DNA of 64,000 nt. It comes from Thamnaconus septentrionalis. Taxonomy: Eukaryota; Chordata; Actinopteri; Tetraodontiformes; Monacanthidae. The position numbers were made by a program, and so were the translations under genes. Numbering within the stretch: the stretch's first letter is position 1; every line of letters begins with the position of its first letter. Shown here piece by piece: positions 50,540 to 62,775 of the stretch. The notes under the pieces are model-generated. The model saw nothing but the letters and a program-made list of their open reading frames with translations. It did not search any database and was not told the origin of the DNA. Where the stretch lies: positions 1,666,861-1,730,860 of the forward strand of contig CM020501.1 in NCBI GenBank assembly GCA_009823395.1, read 5' to 3'.

Positions 50540-52037
50540 TTCTTCTTCTTCTTCTTCTTCTGTCTTTGTGGTAGCCACCGCCGGCTAACGGCTGTCTGTG
50601 CTCCCAGGTGTGGAAGTGCCATCCAAAGACTCCATGCCAAAGAAGAAACCAGTGTATGGGTCCAAGTGGAAGAAGAAGCCCAACGCCAACACTCCAGAAG
50701 GTACCGCCCACTTTTCTTCCTCCTGCACCTGCAGTAGTTACCCATAACCCCGCCCCCCTTCTCCCTCTGTTCTCACAGAAACCTCAGAGGTGACCTCGCC
50801 CACCTCGGAGACTCCAGAACCTGTTGCCATGGAGACGGAGGCCAAGCCCAAGAGCCAGGAGCCAGGTGAGAGGAGGAAGTGGAGGAGGAGGAGTCTGACC
50901 GCTCAGCGTTTCCTGTGATGACATCATCTCGTCTGTTTGTCTTTTTGTGCAGTAGAGAAACCCGATGCTGCCGTGGACGACTGGGAGGCCATCGCCACCG
51001 ACGAGGAGAAAGGTCAGTCGCAGAACATCTGCAGATCCATTCCAATGTTATTATTATTCTCATCATTATCATTATTATCTTTGAGTTGTTATTATTATTC
51101 TTATCGTAATTATTATTGTCATTATTCTCAGTGATGCACCGATACCACATTTTTACAGAATGAGTAGAGTACTAATACTTGCGTTTCACTACAGTACACA
51201 ACACAAATTTAACAAAATTGTCATATACATACATATACAACTGCTCTTGGTGTTTTTTATTTTACCCTTCAACCCTTGTATCAATGCTGCTATTTGTATC
51301 AGTGCACTTCCTCTTCCTCTAATTATTATAATTATTATTATTATCATTATTATCACTGAAACACTTCCTGTTCCTGTGTCAGACCTGAAGAAGGTCCACA
51401 TCGAGGTGAAGGAGGACACGGCTACACCTCCTCAGCCCGCAGGCAGCGACGAGGAGGACGAGGATGAGGACGAGGAGGAAGACGAGGAAGAGGAGGAGGA
51501 CGACGAAGACGAGGAGGAGGAGGAGGGAGAGAGTGATAAGGAGGGGGAGCAGGTGAAGGAGAAAGAGGCGGCGACCACGGCCAAGAGGAGGACGGCCAAG
51601 GAGAGTGTCTGCGAGAGCAGCAGCAGCGACGACGACGACGGGCTGACCAAGGAGGAGCAGCTGTACGAGCGGGCCAAGCGGAGGATTGAGGTGAGAGAGT
51701 GGAGGTGGTCTCCTCCTTCCCCTCCCCCTCCCACCCTCCTCATCTCTGACTAAAAGGATCCGCGCTCCTCCGCAGAAACGGCGAGCAGAGAACCTGAAGA
51801 ACATCGACGTGGACAGGCTGAGGGCGCCGGTGGTGTGCGTGCTGGGACACGTCGACACGGGCAAGACCAAGATCCTGGACAAGGTGAGCGTGCATTCAGC
51901 GCCATCTAGTGGCCGGTGGGCAGACTGCCACGGAGGGAGTTATTATTCGGGACTGAGCCAGAGCGAAGGCCTGCTCTGATCAGAAACTGGTACACAATGA
52001 AAGAAAATGAAGAGAAAAAGGCAAAATTCCGCTTCTA

Positions 52038-52099
<62 letters not shown>

Positions 52100-52868
52100 C
52101 ATCATTACTATCATAATTTATTTTTTAAATTGTATCTTTATTTGGAACGGACAGACAAATTGCACAGTACAGCAGAATTAAAGGTCATAGAGATAAAAGT
52201 CCTGGTCTCCCAGGAAAACAGCAAACTTCCTCCTCCTTCAGCACGGTACCAGTTGGATGTACTGGATATTCACTTGTAGAGAACTTCGAGACAACTTAAA
52301 TTATGAGTGAGTCAAACAGTTCACAAGAACAGTGAACAAACAAATAAGAACCTGAGGGTCACCTGCTGTCGCTACTGCAAAAACATTCATAATAACTCGG
52401 GATGCACGATATATATTGGACCGATATATATCGTGCATCCCTAATAATAACCACACAGAAATTAAATCAGTAAATTGAAAAGGAAAAAAAATGCAATGCC
52501 AGTACACTGATTATGGTTACCTCTCGCCTTGATTACTGCAACTCACTTCCCGCACTCAGGTCAGCTTCATCCATTTCTCTCACGTGCCCCCATCTCGTCT
52601 GCCCACCATGGGTTCCAGAGCCTTCAGCCGCTCTGCCCCTCGCCTCTGGAACTCCCTCCCTCCAGACATCAGAAACACTGACTGTTTGACCATTGTTAAA
52701 TCTCGTCTGAAATCCCACTTTTTTAAACAAGCCTATTTACTTTAATTGTATTTGTTGCAGCAGGATTCTTGATTTTAACTTTGTCTCATGGTGTTTGTGT
52801 GTTAAATTTTACCGTTCTTTTTCTGTACGGTGACTTTGAATGTCCTGAAAGGTGCCTTTAAATAAAAT

Positions 52869-52909
<41 letters not shown>

Positions 52910-55900
52910 GTTATTTTATTATTATTATTATCATGGACCGATACCAGTATTGGGGTGCAGCACTCTACCCATAGTCATAAAATATGTGCCGATACCTCGA
53001 CACCGGTACCAGTTGTATGTTTATGACAATTTTGTGAAATTTGTGCACGCAGCTGCGACACACCAACGTCCAGGACGGCGAGGCCGGAGGGATCACACAG
53101 CAGATCGGAGCCACCAACGTCCCCAGGGAGACCATCGAGGAGCAGACCAAGATGGTCAAAAACGTGCGGCCACACACACACACACACACACACAGACACA
53201 CACACACACACACATACACACACACACACTGGTGTGTACATATTGATTCTAAGTCTGTCTCTCTAAGTCTTTTTTTTCCCTTTATCTTTACGCAGTTTGA
53301 AAGAGAAAACCTGAGGATCCCTGGCATGTTGATCATCGACACGCCGGGCCACGAGTCCTTCAGGTAGCGCGCGCGCACACACACAGACACACACACACAC
53401 ACACACACACAAAGAGCAAGGAGTATAAAGAGGAGGGCGTACCAATAAGCAACACATCATGTGATGCGTTCAGGAAGACGCTCGGCCCACCTTGTGGGAC
53501 GGGAGTCTGATGTGTATTCGATCAGTAGATGAGAGATGTTGAACTTCTCCCCCGCTGGGCCCCTGCAGCAACCTGAGGAACCGCGGCAGCTCGCTGTGCG
53601 ACATCGCCATCCTGGTGGTGGACATCATGCACGGCCTGGAGCCGCAGACGCTGGAGTCCATCAACCTGCTCAAGGAGAAGAAGTGTCCCTTCATCGTGGC
53701 CCTGAACAAGGTATGTCTCTCCAACCTCTCAGCTACGTCCTCTTCCTCTTCCTGTCCTCCCTCACCGCCCCCCCCTCCTCTCCCTTATCTCTCCCCCGTC
53801 AGATCGACCGTCTGTATGACTGGAAGAAGAGCCCCGAAACAGACGTGGTGGCCACGCTGAAAAAGCAGAAGAAAAACACCAAGGACGAGTTTGACGAGAG
53901 GGCCAAGGCTGTCATTGTGGAGTTTGCCCAGCAGGTGTCGCCACTGTTTATAGATTTTTTTTTTTTTACTCATCGTCACCTTGAAAGTTAATGTGTGAAA
54001 CTTTAAAACCAGCTGAGCTGATCCCCAACTCCTCCTCCTCCACCTCCTCCTCTTCCTCCTCAGGGTCTCAACGCCGCCCTCTTCTACGAGAACAAGGACC
54101 CCCGCACCTTCGTGTCGCTGGTGCCCACCTCGGCCCACAGTGGCGATGGGATGGGCAACCTGATCGGCCTGCTGGTGGAGCTCACCCAGACCATGCTGGC
54201 CCGCCGCCTGGCCCACTGCGACGAGCTGCGGGCTCAGGTCATGGAGGTGAGGGAGCCCCCGCCACCCTCCTTTTCAACTGGTGGGACGCACCTGACCAGG
54301 TGTGTGTGTGTGTGTTCGTGTGCGACCCCAGGTGAAGGCTCTGCCCGGCATGGGCACCACGATAGACGTGATCCTTATCAACGGGCGTCTCCGGGAGGGC
54401 GAGACCATCATCGTGCCCGGCGTGGAGGGCCCCATCGTCACGCAGATCCGAGGGCTGCTGCTGCCGCCGCCGCTCAAGGAGCTCCGAGTCAAGGTAGCCA
54501 CCATTTCAAAATAAAAGCGCCGGCAGCTTGAAATTGAAGTTACTAGTGAGACTGGGGTATGCAAAGCTCGAAGGAGAGCAAAACCGAGAATCTTCAGTAT
54601 CATTTTAAACTTTTGCCGTTCATTTTCATTTCCTTTGTTCCTGCTATACAGTACTGTTTGCCTGTCCCTTCCAAATAAGTATACAATTCCCCCCTAAAAA
54701 GCCCAGACAACTACAACATTGAGGTTGACATTGATTTCTAGATTTTTTTTTGTGTGTGTATTGAGAGGATTATTTTTTGTCTGTGATTCATTCATTCATT
54801 CATTCATTTGCAGAGCCAGTACGAGAAGCACAAGGAGGTGTCGACGGCTCAGGGCGTGAAGATTCTGGGCAAAGACCTGGAGAAGGCGCTGGCAGGGCTC
54901 CCCCTGCTGGTGGCTCACAAGGAGGACGAGGTTCCCGTGCTGAGGGTGAGGAGGGGGAGGAGGAGGAGGAGGAGGAGGAGGAGGCGGAGGCGACCTGTGT
55001 TTTATACGTGGGGGAGACCGTGACATGACGTGACACTCCCAGCTGACTGACTGACTGGTTGCTGTTCCCAGGACGAGCTGGTGAAGGAGCTGCGACAGAC
55101 GCTGAGCTCCATCAAGCTGGAGGAGAAGGGCGTGTACGTGCAGGCGTCCACGCTGGGCTCCCTGGAGGCCCTGCTGGAGTTCCTGCGCACGTCCAAAGTC
55201 TCTGTGAGTAACCAGCCACTCTGGGAACACAGTCCGGTGACCTTTCACCTCTGAGTGGATGTGTTTGTTGTGTGTGTGTCTGTGTGTGTCCGCAGTATGC
55301 GGGGATCAACATCGGCCCCGTTCACAAGAGGGACGTGATGAAGGCGTCGGCGATGCTGGAGCACGACCCTCAGTGCGTCTCTTCATCTGGGAACACGGCT
55401 CGGGTCATGTGACCCCACTCACAAACCCTAAACCTGTGCTGGTGTGTGTATGCATGTATGCAGGTTTGCGGTGATCCTGGCGTTCGACGTGAAGGTGGAG
55501 CGGGAGAGCCAGGAGATGGCCGACAGCCTGGGGGTGCGGGTCTTCTCGGCCGAGATCATCTACCACCTCTTTGACGCCTTCACCAAGTATCGGGAGGACT
55601 ACAAGAAGGCCAAGCAGGAGGAGTTCAAGTAGGAGGAGCACACGGGACGCAGCCCCGCCTCCGCCCCCGATCCCGCCCAACTAATCCCCCACCGTCGCTT
55701 CCTCGTTTTTGGACAGGCACGTGGCCGTGTTCCCCGCCAAGGTGAAGGTTCTCCCGCAGTTCATCTTCAACTCCAGGGACCCCATCGTGATGGGCGTGAT
55801 CATCGAGGGCGGCGTCCTCAAGCAGGGCACGCCGCTCTGCGTGCCCAGTAAAGGGGTGAGACGCTCAAAAATCTCATTGGTCGAATTATTATTTTATTTT

Positions 55901-56772
55901 TTCAGGGTTAGTGTGTGATATTTGTAGATTTTGAGAAGAAACACCAACATCAAGTGGTTACGTTTTAGATGTGCAGTGCTCTTCCGCTCCCCCTCCCTTT
56001 CCCGAGCCTTTCAGTGAACTACCTAGTCCACCACCTTCTTCGTTTTTTTTTTTGAGGACGCCAGTGACACTCTGGATATGAAACGACTGCCAGGCAGCTG
56101 GATTGTCCACACCAGGCTTCCTTAGAAATATGGCTGTGCAAGACGGCAGTTAACTGGGAGCAAGGCCCTAGTTTGTTTATATTCTTATGTATAAATAAAT
56201 ATATATATATATGAGAACCGTTCTATTGGTAGGAAAACCAAATGACTTTTATTGTACTACGATTATACACTTTTATTCATGTATTTTACCATGGCAGTAT
56301 ATTAGGATTTTACCAATATAAACATTTATAAATCGGGGCAAACTTTGTAAACTTGGACCTTTAAGTTACTGAATAGCTAAATGTCGGCTTGGGCTCCAGT
56401 TCGTGGACATTGGCGTGGTCACCAGCATCGAGATGAACCATAAGTCGGTGGACTCGGCCAAGAAGGGCCAGGAGGTGTGCGTGAAGATCGAGCCCATCCC
56501 CGGGGAGTCGCCCAAGATGTACGGCCGCCACTTTGAGGCCACCGACATCATTGTCAGCAAGGTGAGGACCCGCCCACCCGCAGGCAGAAACCTCTCGTCT
56601 TGTTTTCGCTTGCTTTGCCGTGTTTTTGTGGTGGGCTGACTGTGTGATGTCGTCACCGCTGCAGATCACTCGGGCCTCCATCGACGCCCTGAAGAACTGG
56701 TTCAGGGACGAGATGCAGAAGACGGACTGGCAGCTCATCATGGAGCTGAAGAAGACCTTCGAGATCATCTGA
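47197..56772 (+). CDS. eif5b: eIF5B, translation initiation factor 5B (IF2-like GTPase), 26 exons
   Basis: GTPase that joins the 60S subunit to the 48S complex on the start codon. Exons: 47197-47231, 48578-48694, 48782-48845, 49057-49218, 49291-49801, 49944-50089, 50168-50245, 50314-50464, 50608-50700, 50779-50865, 50953-51012, 51383-51690, 51776-51883, 53053-53163, 53296-53363, 53569-53710, 53803-53934, 54064-54246, 54332-54493, 54814-54945, 55072-55203, 55296-55372, 55464-55628, 55717-55855, 56400-56561, 56665-56772; 1210 aa (human 1220). The N-terminal 600 residues are Lys/Glu/Asp-rich and disordered. G domain: G1 GHVDTGKT at 628, G2 [11 protein letters not shown]3 DTPGHE at 692, G4 NKID at 746, G5 TSAHSGDG near 813. 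The Thr in G1, where most relatives have His, is normal for eIF5B. Beta-barrel, linker helix and domain IV follow, ending KKTFEII. A Gly run (GGGGGGAGGGG) in exon 5 looks specific to this lineage. Confidence 0.98.
47232..48577. other. eif5b intron 1
   Basis: GC-rich at its 5' end, then unique sequence with a short CA tract near 47741-47775. No other gene was seen. Confidence 0.6.
50508..50561. repeat. (CTT)n microsatellite in eif5b intron 8
   Basis: About 16 CTT units shortly after the exon 8 donor. On the other strand it reads as Lys or Arg runs, which gives false open frames. Confidence 0.96.
51040..51126. repeat. Imperfect (ATT)n/(CATT)n tract in eif5b intron 11
   Basis: Mixed attatt and catt units. 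Confidence 0.8.
51129..51300. mobile_element. Copy of the 'gccgatacc' dispersed element in eif5b intron 11
   Basis: It starts gtgatgcaccgatacca, then gagtagagtac, gtttcactacagtaca and tatacatacatatacaactg, as at 27650-27950. The right limit is not sharp. Confidence 0.65.
52037..52100. repeat. (ATT)n microsatellite in eif5b intron 13
   Basis: About 20 ATT units. A second ATT tract at 52869-52931 is the tail of the LINE fragment upstream of it. Confidence 0.97.
52399..52441. mobile_element. 43-bp perfect hairpin element
   Basis: Arm gggatgcacgatatatat (52399-52416) is exactly complementary to 52424-52441; the loop is tggaccg. The end gggatgcac resembles the terminus of the dispersed element at 51129, so this may be a solo pair of its inverted ends. 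Confidence 0.75.
52519..52931 (+). mobile_element. 3' end of a CR1/L2-type LINE with (ATT)n tail
   Basis: A first stretch reads RLDYCNSLP, a conserved reverse-transcriptase C-terminal motif. Then, in another frame, [20 protein letters not shown] and [15 protein letters not shown], the conserved end of ORF2 in this LINE group. The region between the motifs is deleted, hence the frame change. The 3' end aaggtgcctttaaataaaat leads into ATT repeats. Dead fragment in eif5b intron 13. Confidence 0.85.
52932..53040 (-). mobile_element. Inverted copy of the 'gccgatacc' element next to eif5b exon 14
   Basis: Read on the minus strand it gives acaaatttcacaaaattgtc, cataaacatacaactggtac and ggtatcggcacatattttat, matching 51200-51240 and 27880-27940. 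It ends about 12 bp before the acceptor of exon 14. Confidence 0.7.
53168..53411. repeat. Two CA microsatellites flanking eif5b exon 15
   Basis: (CA)n at 53168-53230, starting just after the exon 14 donor, and (GC/CA)n at 53367-53411, starting right after the exon 15 donor. Confidence 0.96.
54947..54990. repeat. (AGG)n tract after the eif5b exon 20 donor
   Basis: About 14 AGG/GGA units immediately follow the donor gtgagg at 54946. Confidence 0.9.
55905..56365. mobile_element. TTTAAAG-ended element making up most of eif5b intron 24
   Basis: Left end gttagtgtgtgatatttgta, right end aaacttggacctttaa, imperfectly inverted. The inside shares aggcttccttagaaatatgg, tttattgtact and ttttaccaatata with the copies at 40637 and 61121. 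It occupies about 460 of the 544 intron bases and ends 34 bp before exon 25. Confidence 0.78.
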
Positions 56773-56982
56773 GGGATTGATGGAGGGGGCGGGGCCTAGA
56801 CAACACAGATTAACACACACACACATGCTCGTACACACACACATCACACAGGCAGACACTCTTCTTCCCCTCAGAGATGACGACGGAAGGAACGAAAGAG
56901 GAAAAAAAGTAACTTAAAAAGTGTTTTTCTGTGAGAAACGAACCAGTTTTTTAGCCACTGTTGTAAACAGTGATCGTCTTGA

Positions 56983-57023
<41 letters not shown>

Positions 57024-57710
57024 GAGTATTCCAACGTGCCTGTTCTTCAGAATCAACGTTGTTATTTTTTTCTTCTTCTTCTTCTTTGCTCCGATTGACG
57101 GTAGCCGCACGGCGTCCCAAGGCTCCGCCCACGTCCCCTCTCAGACTGATGCTGCTGCAGCAAGAGAGCTCAGCCAGGACCAGGTGCATTATGGGAGAAG
57201 CTGTAGCACGGGCCGTGGAGTGCAGAGGCAGGAGGAGGGAGCATTTCTCTCCTTGCCCAGGACGTTCAATCATGGAGGAATTAAAAAAAAAAAAAAAATG
57301 TAAAAAGGAAAAAAACTAAGAAAAAAAGAAATACGGCGCCACCTTGAGAGACTCAACAGACAAGGGGCGGCGCCGTCCGTCGTGTTCGAGTTTTAAACTG
57401 TTTCTGCTGCAGCCGTCGCCGGAATAATGCATTGACGCGAACAATGGCGTGAAGATTTTGCAGCCGTTTGTTGCGACAGGAAGTTCAACTGCAGCCGGTT
57501 CATTTTCCCGTGCAAGGCTTTTTGTTCCATCTTCTTATCGGCAAGGCGACGATCTCGGCATCTTTGGAAATGTTTAAAAATAAATAAATAAAAGAAGGAT
57601 GTAAAGGTACATAAGCTAGCAGGAAATAAATGTCAACTGCACTTTGGCTTTTGGTTCTGAATTATGTCCCAGGTTGCAGAGGTTGAAGAGAATAAAAGAG
57701 AATTTAATTA
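56773..57710 (+). other. 3' UTR of eif5b with poly(A) signals
   Basis: A CA tract lies at 56981-57020. AATAAA signals lie at 57625-57630 and 57691-57696; the second is probably the last. The bco1 transcript ends about 100 bp further on the other strand. Confidence 0.65.
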
Positions 57711-57801
57711 AAAATTTGCTCTCCTTTGTGGTGGTTTGCATCATGAAGTAAGACAGAAGTATTTCCCATCTTTATTTACTTTATTACTATTCAACAGGTC
57801 T

Positions 57802-57807
57802 TTTATT
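57802..57807 (-). terminator. Poly(A) signal of bco1
   Basis: AATAAA on the minus strand, about 135 bp past the bco1 stop codon; tail-to-tail with eif5b. Confidence 0.6.
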
Positions 57808-57942
57808 CTGATAAAAAATATTTTATATAGTATTACATTTTGCCTGAAACAACATTTTCAATTTCACTACATTAAAAGTGCTTCCACACAAGGTCGGTAA
57901 AGATCAGTCAGGTGGTTGGAACCAGGAAGTGGCGGCGGTCCA

Positions 57943-60209
57943 TCATTGGGGGGCGGGGATAAAGAGGCCGTGCAGGTCCTGGTGGACGCTGGCCGGGATG
58001 GAGGCCCGGGCGATCTCCGTGAAGGTCCGGGCGTCCAGGACAAGCAGGAAGGGTGAGACGTTAGGATCGGGCGAGATGACCGAAGACAGGATGACACCTG
58101 CAGGTAAAGATGAGGGAGGGGAAGGAGGAGAAGTGATATAGGAGGAGTGTTGTCTTAAATGGAGGACATCCTTACTCACCGTCGTCCTCCTCCACGGCTC
58201 CCGGAGACGCGACAAACACCGGCTCCGAGGGGAAACATGACTCCTGCCGCCACTCATAGTGTTTCCTGGTCACCACATCCACCTTCGCCAGCTGTCAGCA
58301 GAAAAAAGAAAATCAATAATCTACCCCTGAATCTGTTGGATTTAAAAAATTGCCATGAAACCATTTATGTATAAGCTCTCGCACTGGCTTTTCCTTCACC
58401 TGCTTATAGGAAATGTTGAGGTCGGGCAAAATTAGGTGTTTCCTCAACACAAAACATCTGATTTTAATATCATTGAAGAAGTTTTATTTTGAAAGTGCCT
58501 TTATCCCTCTTCATTTTTTCCCTCTACCTGCTGACTTCACACTTCCTGTTTGGCCCTAGTTAGTCCCGTTGAGATGCAGGTGTGCTTCTGTTTGTTTGCT
58601 GCAGAGTTGAGGCGGGACTCCCCGCCCTGCTGCTGCTGGTGCATCCAATGCCGGTACATCCAATGCTTTGGCATTGGAGGTGGGTCCTGCTAACGTCAAA
58701 GCCTGTTTTTTTTTGCATTTACTGTCTCGATGCTGAATTAATTAGGATTATACATATTGGGAGGAATATAAAGTTCCTGGACCCACACAAAGTATCAATA
58801 TTGATGATAAAATTAGGATAACCATTGCAGAATGAGCACTTTGTGAATGAGCAGTGACCCAACCTTGCAGGGCTGAGGGTTCATCTCTACCCTGGAGCCG
58901 TAGAAGTATCTGTACTTTCTGGTGTTGAACTTGTAGTTGATGCCAGGCAGCTCCAGACCTTAGGAGAGGGAGAGGTAACCAAAACAAACTTTGTCCAACT
59001 GGTTAAAGAAGAGGTCAGTATGCAGTAAATGAGTGGTAGAGGAGCAACCTTCAAACAGTACGTCTGGCTGACAGTAGATGCTGCCGTCCTCCTCCAACAC
59101 CGCAGTTGCTGTGGTGTCGGTCAGAGTTACCAGGTTAAAACCTTTGGGAGAATCCTGAAAAGCATGACCATAGTAAATTTTACGAGTTAATTCTTTTTTT
59201 TAATTTTTTTTTCCATTTATTTTCTTTATTCTTTCAATTTATATATTTCTTCTCATCTTTGCAGTGTTGTGTTGCAGTCATTATGCAAATTTCCCCAATG
59301 TGAGATTAATTAAAAAAAAAAAAAAAAGTATTCTAACGGAGGACAAAGTTTGACGCGTTGCTCTGGGCTTCTGATAGTTTTTGTTTGTTTGTAGTACTCA
59401 TACCCATATTTATAATGTCTATATGATGTAACTGCAAAAAAACTTACCTTGTTAACATTGAGCGGCAGGACGAACCTCTTGCAGATGGGCGTGGCGAAAG
59501 TGTCCTTGTTGGCCTCGATGAAGCCACTGATCTCCTGGCGGAAGTTCTGGATGTAGAACATGTCATAGAGGCTGCTGTCGCGGTAGCAGATCATGTCAAA
59601 CACCAGGTGGCCATCCTCCTCGTACGCGTTGATGTGGTGGAACACTACCAGGGCGTCGCCGTAGAAGCGGGTCGACAGTGCCTTGCCCGTCGTCCGGTTG
59701 ATCACGTGGAACAAGGTCTGCCAGGGGGAACAAAATAAAATAAATTACATATGTGTTCTCATTCCTTGCCACACGAGGATTTGACCTCTCAGTGAAAGTA
59801 GCCGCCGTTCCCACTCACGATGTCATCCTTGTCGAACTTGAGGCAGTTGCCCCAGTTGACCCCACGGAAGTAGGCTGTGCCCAGCTTGAGAATGTCCAGC
59901 TTGAAGGGCTGCTCCACGAACACGATGTAGTTCTCAGTCATGCCGAAGCTGTGGAAGTAGCTTGGGTACAGCGTGGAGCGGAAAGGCACTGAGCACAGCT
60001 GCTCCATGTTACGGAGCGCCGTCTTCCTGCCGTCTTTACCTGGGTGGACAGAAGGTGGCGCCAGACTCAAGCTCCTGTACCTGCGTGCTAGCTGCTAGCA
60101 TGCTAGTGTTTGTTGTTTATAAGTTCTTCTCAGAGTTCACTTTTTAAAAAAATATTACATATATACATATACATATATATATATAGAGTTCACTTTATAT
60201 ATATGTATA

Positions 60210-60276
<67 letters not shown>

Positions 60277-62274
60277 GATATATATATATTTAATTTATAT
60301 ATATAAATAGATATATTCTTATTTATATATTGACATTATATATTATATATATATATATAGATAGAAGATAGATAGATAGATATTTAATTTTTGCTGTAAA
60401 ATAGATTTTCTTATTTCTCATGTTGACATTCAACATTAAACACTCTAAAGACTTTTTAGCTGTGAAGGTCATACCTGCGCCGTGAGGTGGCACCTTGAAG
60501 ATGACATACTTGGGTCGCCCAAGACTCATGATGGCGGTGCCCATGTTGTAGGTGTTGCCTTCGTCGTCGTAATGAGGGTGAGCCGTCGCTAAGTTCACCG
60601 CAATGTGGTTCCTGTAGTTCACCTGGAGGTTGATGCCGGAGGAGTGGAATCCGGGTTGGCGATTTTTTTTTCTTCTTAAAATGAATTTTTTACAGTTCAA
60701 GTCAAACTCAGAAACGTTAACTCACCCTGCCCATCGTCTCCAGAGTGGCCGGGTCGATCTGGTTGATGTAGTTGATCTCGGACGAGGCATAGTAGTCCTT
60801 CCCGTAGCGGATGATGTTGATCAGGTTGTTGTCGGTGAAGTCGGGGATGATGTTAGAGAGGTGCGTGAACGCCCTGCTCAGAGGTTGGGACAATGAGAAG
60901 TGGGCCAATCACATCGACGTATCACATTAGGAACGGTCCGTACCTGGAGAATATATTCTTGCAGGGATCCGGGTAGATCATGGTTCCGAACTCGGAGACC
61001 ACGATGCGGTTGGCTTTGGTGTTCCTCCTGTAGGTGTCGCTATTCAGGAACTTACTCCGGTAGGTCACCTCCCCTAAAACCAGCGACGTTTGCCGTCACA
61101 CAGTTTGCCAGTTTGATTGCTTTAAAGATTAAGTGTGGAATATTTGGAGATTTTAAAGAGGAAAGAGTGATATTATTTGGTTACATATTAGAGTGATATA
61201 TAGATTAGACTGCAGGATCTTTCACTCTCCCTCCCACTCCTGAGCTTGCCAGTGAGCTACGGTGGCCTGCACACCTGGAGGAGGAGAGGAGCAAGAACCT
61301 TCTATGTATATTCTTATATATAAATCAGAACTATTCTAAGGGTAGGGAAACCACATTACTTTTATTGTACTGTGATTATACACATTAATTGATGTATTTA
61401 ATGGCAATATATTGAGCTTTTACCTAAGTAAAAATCATAAATAAAGCCAAAAAATATTACACACTGGACCTTTAAATTATTTTTTTCTCCCCCTAGTGGT
61501 GAGTCCCGACATACCATCGCTGAAGGTGAAGCTGTGGATGAGCGACAGGCCGTCAAACCAGTGGTTGTACACGGAGTCGCCCACCGAGAAGAGTCCCGGG
61601 CCATTCCTCAGGAGGGTGCCCTGCAGCCAGGATGGGATGGAGCCTACAGGGCAAAGGTCACAAGCTTGACACTTATGTGTTTTACAGATACATTAAGATA
61701 ATGTTTGTGCCTGACAAAGATCACGACTTTATCTCGCAAGACAGCGTGACTCCATCTGCCAAGGAGAGCTTTTCTTATCTTTATATGGAGATAACGTATC
61801 GGAGTAAACATTTAGATAAAATTAAGATACTCTGCAGAGCCCTTTTATCACCATGATCCTGTGAAACATCCATGAAGACATCGAGCCGTCAAGAGAAGGT
61901 GTGAATTCTGCCAGTGACTGCGATGGAATACAACAATGATCCTGCAATTATCAGAACAGTTTCACTGGCTGAACTTATTTTTGATCTTTCTTTTGAAATG
62001 GCAAATTGATTAGGTGCTGCACAGGTTGAATTAAGGTTTGAAGGGCGCCGCCTAACGCTGTTCTATAACTGTGTCTGCATCAAATCGATGAGCGGAAGCA
62101 TGTCTGAGCAGAATTGAACATAATAAACAAGGTCGGGGTGTGTTCAAAGTGCTTCCCCGTCCTCTTCATGCTGCCTCTCATGTCAGAGTGAGATCTGGCT
62201 CCTGACCACACTTAAAAACAAATACTGAAGAACCCGTTTGTGATAGTACCAGCTCAGCTACTTATTACTACTAC

Positions 62275-62320
<46 letters not shown>

Positions 62321-62699
62321 AATAATATTATTAATATTATTATTATCATCATAACAATAACAATAATAATGAGAATAATGAGAAAAAGAAGCAAAAGAAG
62401 AAGACATTTTTAGAAACAGAAGTCAATTTTCTGTGTCTGAGTTCTTCTGAGCTCCAGTCGGCGCCCCCCAGCCTGGACCCCCTGTAGAAACGTCCCTAGT
62501 GTTATTTACCATGAAAGGCTAAAAACTTCCACTTTCAAAACAACACCACGCAACTCCTGTCAGCGCGTGCAGCAGGTTTGCATCCTTCCTTCCTTCACCG
62601 CGGTTTCAAAACCCCGGTCCCGGTTGCGCACTCACCGCTCACTTTGGCGGCCACGGGCTCCGGGGTCTCGGATCCGTTCTTGGCGAACACGGACTGCAT
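57943..62699 (-). CDS. bco1: BCO1, beta-carotene 15,15'-dioxygenase, 11 exons
   Basis: Cytosolic iron enzyme that cleaves beta-carotene at its centre to two retinal molecules, the entry to vitamin A. Exons, 5' to 3': 62699-62636, 61643-61515, 61073-60944, 60873-60726, 60622-60475, 60039-59819, 59717-59448, 59154-59049, 58958-58864, 58291-58180, 58097-57943; 525 aa (human 547). The four iron-binding histidines are kept: H172 (ATAHPHYD), H236 (SYFHSFGMTENYIVF), H307 (VFHHINAYEEDG) and H517 (DLHGLF). SIPSWLQGTLLRNGPG and YNHWFDG near the start and EANRIVVSEFGTM-like TKANRIVVSEFGTMIYPDPC are family marks. Phrases such as TENYIVFVEQPFKLDILK and LHGLFIP point to BCO1 rather than BCO2 or RPE65. There are no breaks. 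The human C-terminal tail after the last histidine is missing. Confidence 0.96.
60150..60375. repeat. TA/TATC/GATA compound microsatellite in bco1 intron 5
   Basis: Long tatata runs mixed with tacata, tagata and atag units; one short unit (gagttcacttt) is repeated at 60134 and 60186. Confidence 0.95.
61121..61476. mobile_element. 356-bp TTTAAAG...CTTTAAA element in bco1 intron 2
   Basis: Left end tttaaagattaagtgtgga + atattt and right end aaatattacacactggacct + ttaaa are imperfect inverted repeats. It is the most complete of three copies in the window (others at 40637 and 55905). A TTAA-like target is possible, which would suggest a piggyBac-type MITE, but the duplication is not clear. Confidence 0.78.
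61648..62635. other. bco1 intron 1
   Basis: Unique sequence plus an (ATT)n microsatellite at about 62268-62345. No exon was seen on either strand. Confidence 0.6.
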
Positions 62700-62775
62700 G
62701 GTGGCCGCGGGGCGAGTGGAGCGTCTGCGGAAGTGGGGAGTCAGGCGAGTGAAGTCCGACGGCCGCCTCACCTCG

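Noticed and set aside
49275..50578. Several minus-strand Ser/Pro-rich open frames
   Set aside because: Antisense of eif5b GAG/AAG-rich exons, which leave all frames open.
54947..55028. Read-through coding after eif5b exon 20
   Set aside because: The (AGG)n open frame follows a valid donor, and the next exon at 55072 continues the conserved protein in frame.
57060..57320. Plus-strand open frame after eif5b
   Set aside because: It lies in the eif5b 3' UTR and begins in a CA tract; there is no similarity to any known protein.
61648..61660. DR1-like word agggcaaaggtca next to bco1 exon 2, tempting as a PPAR site because mouse BCO1 is PPAR-responsive
   Set aside because: It coincides with the splice acceptor pyrimidine tract on the gene strand (tgacctttgccctgtag), so splicing alone explains its presence.
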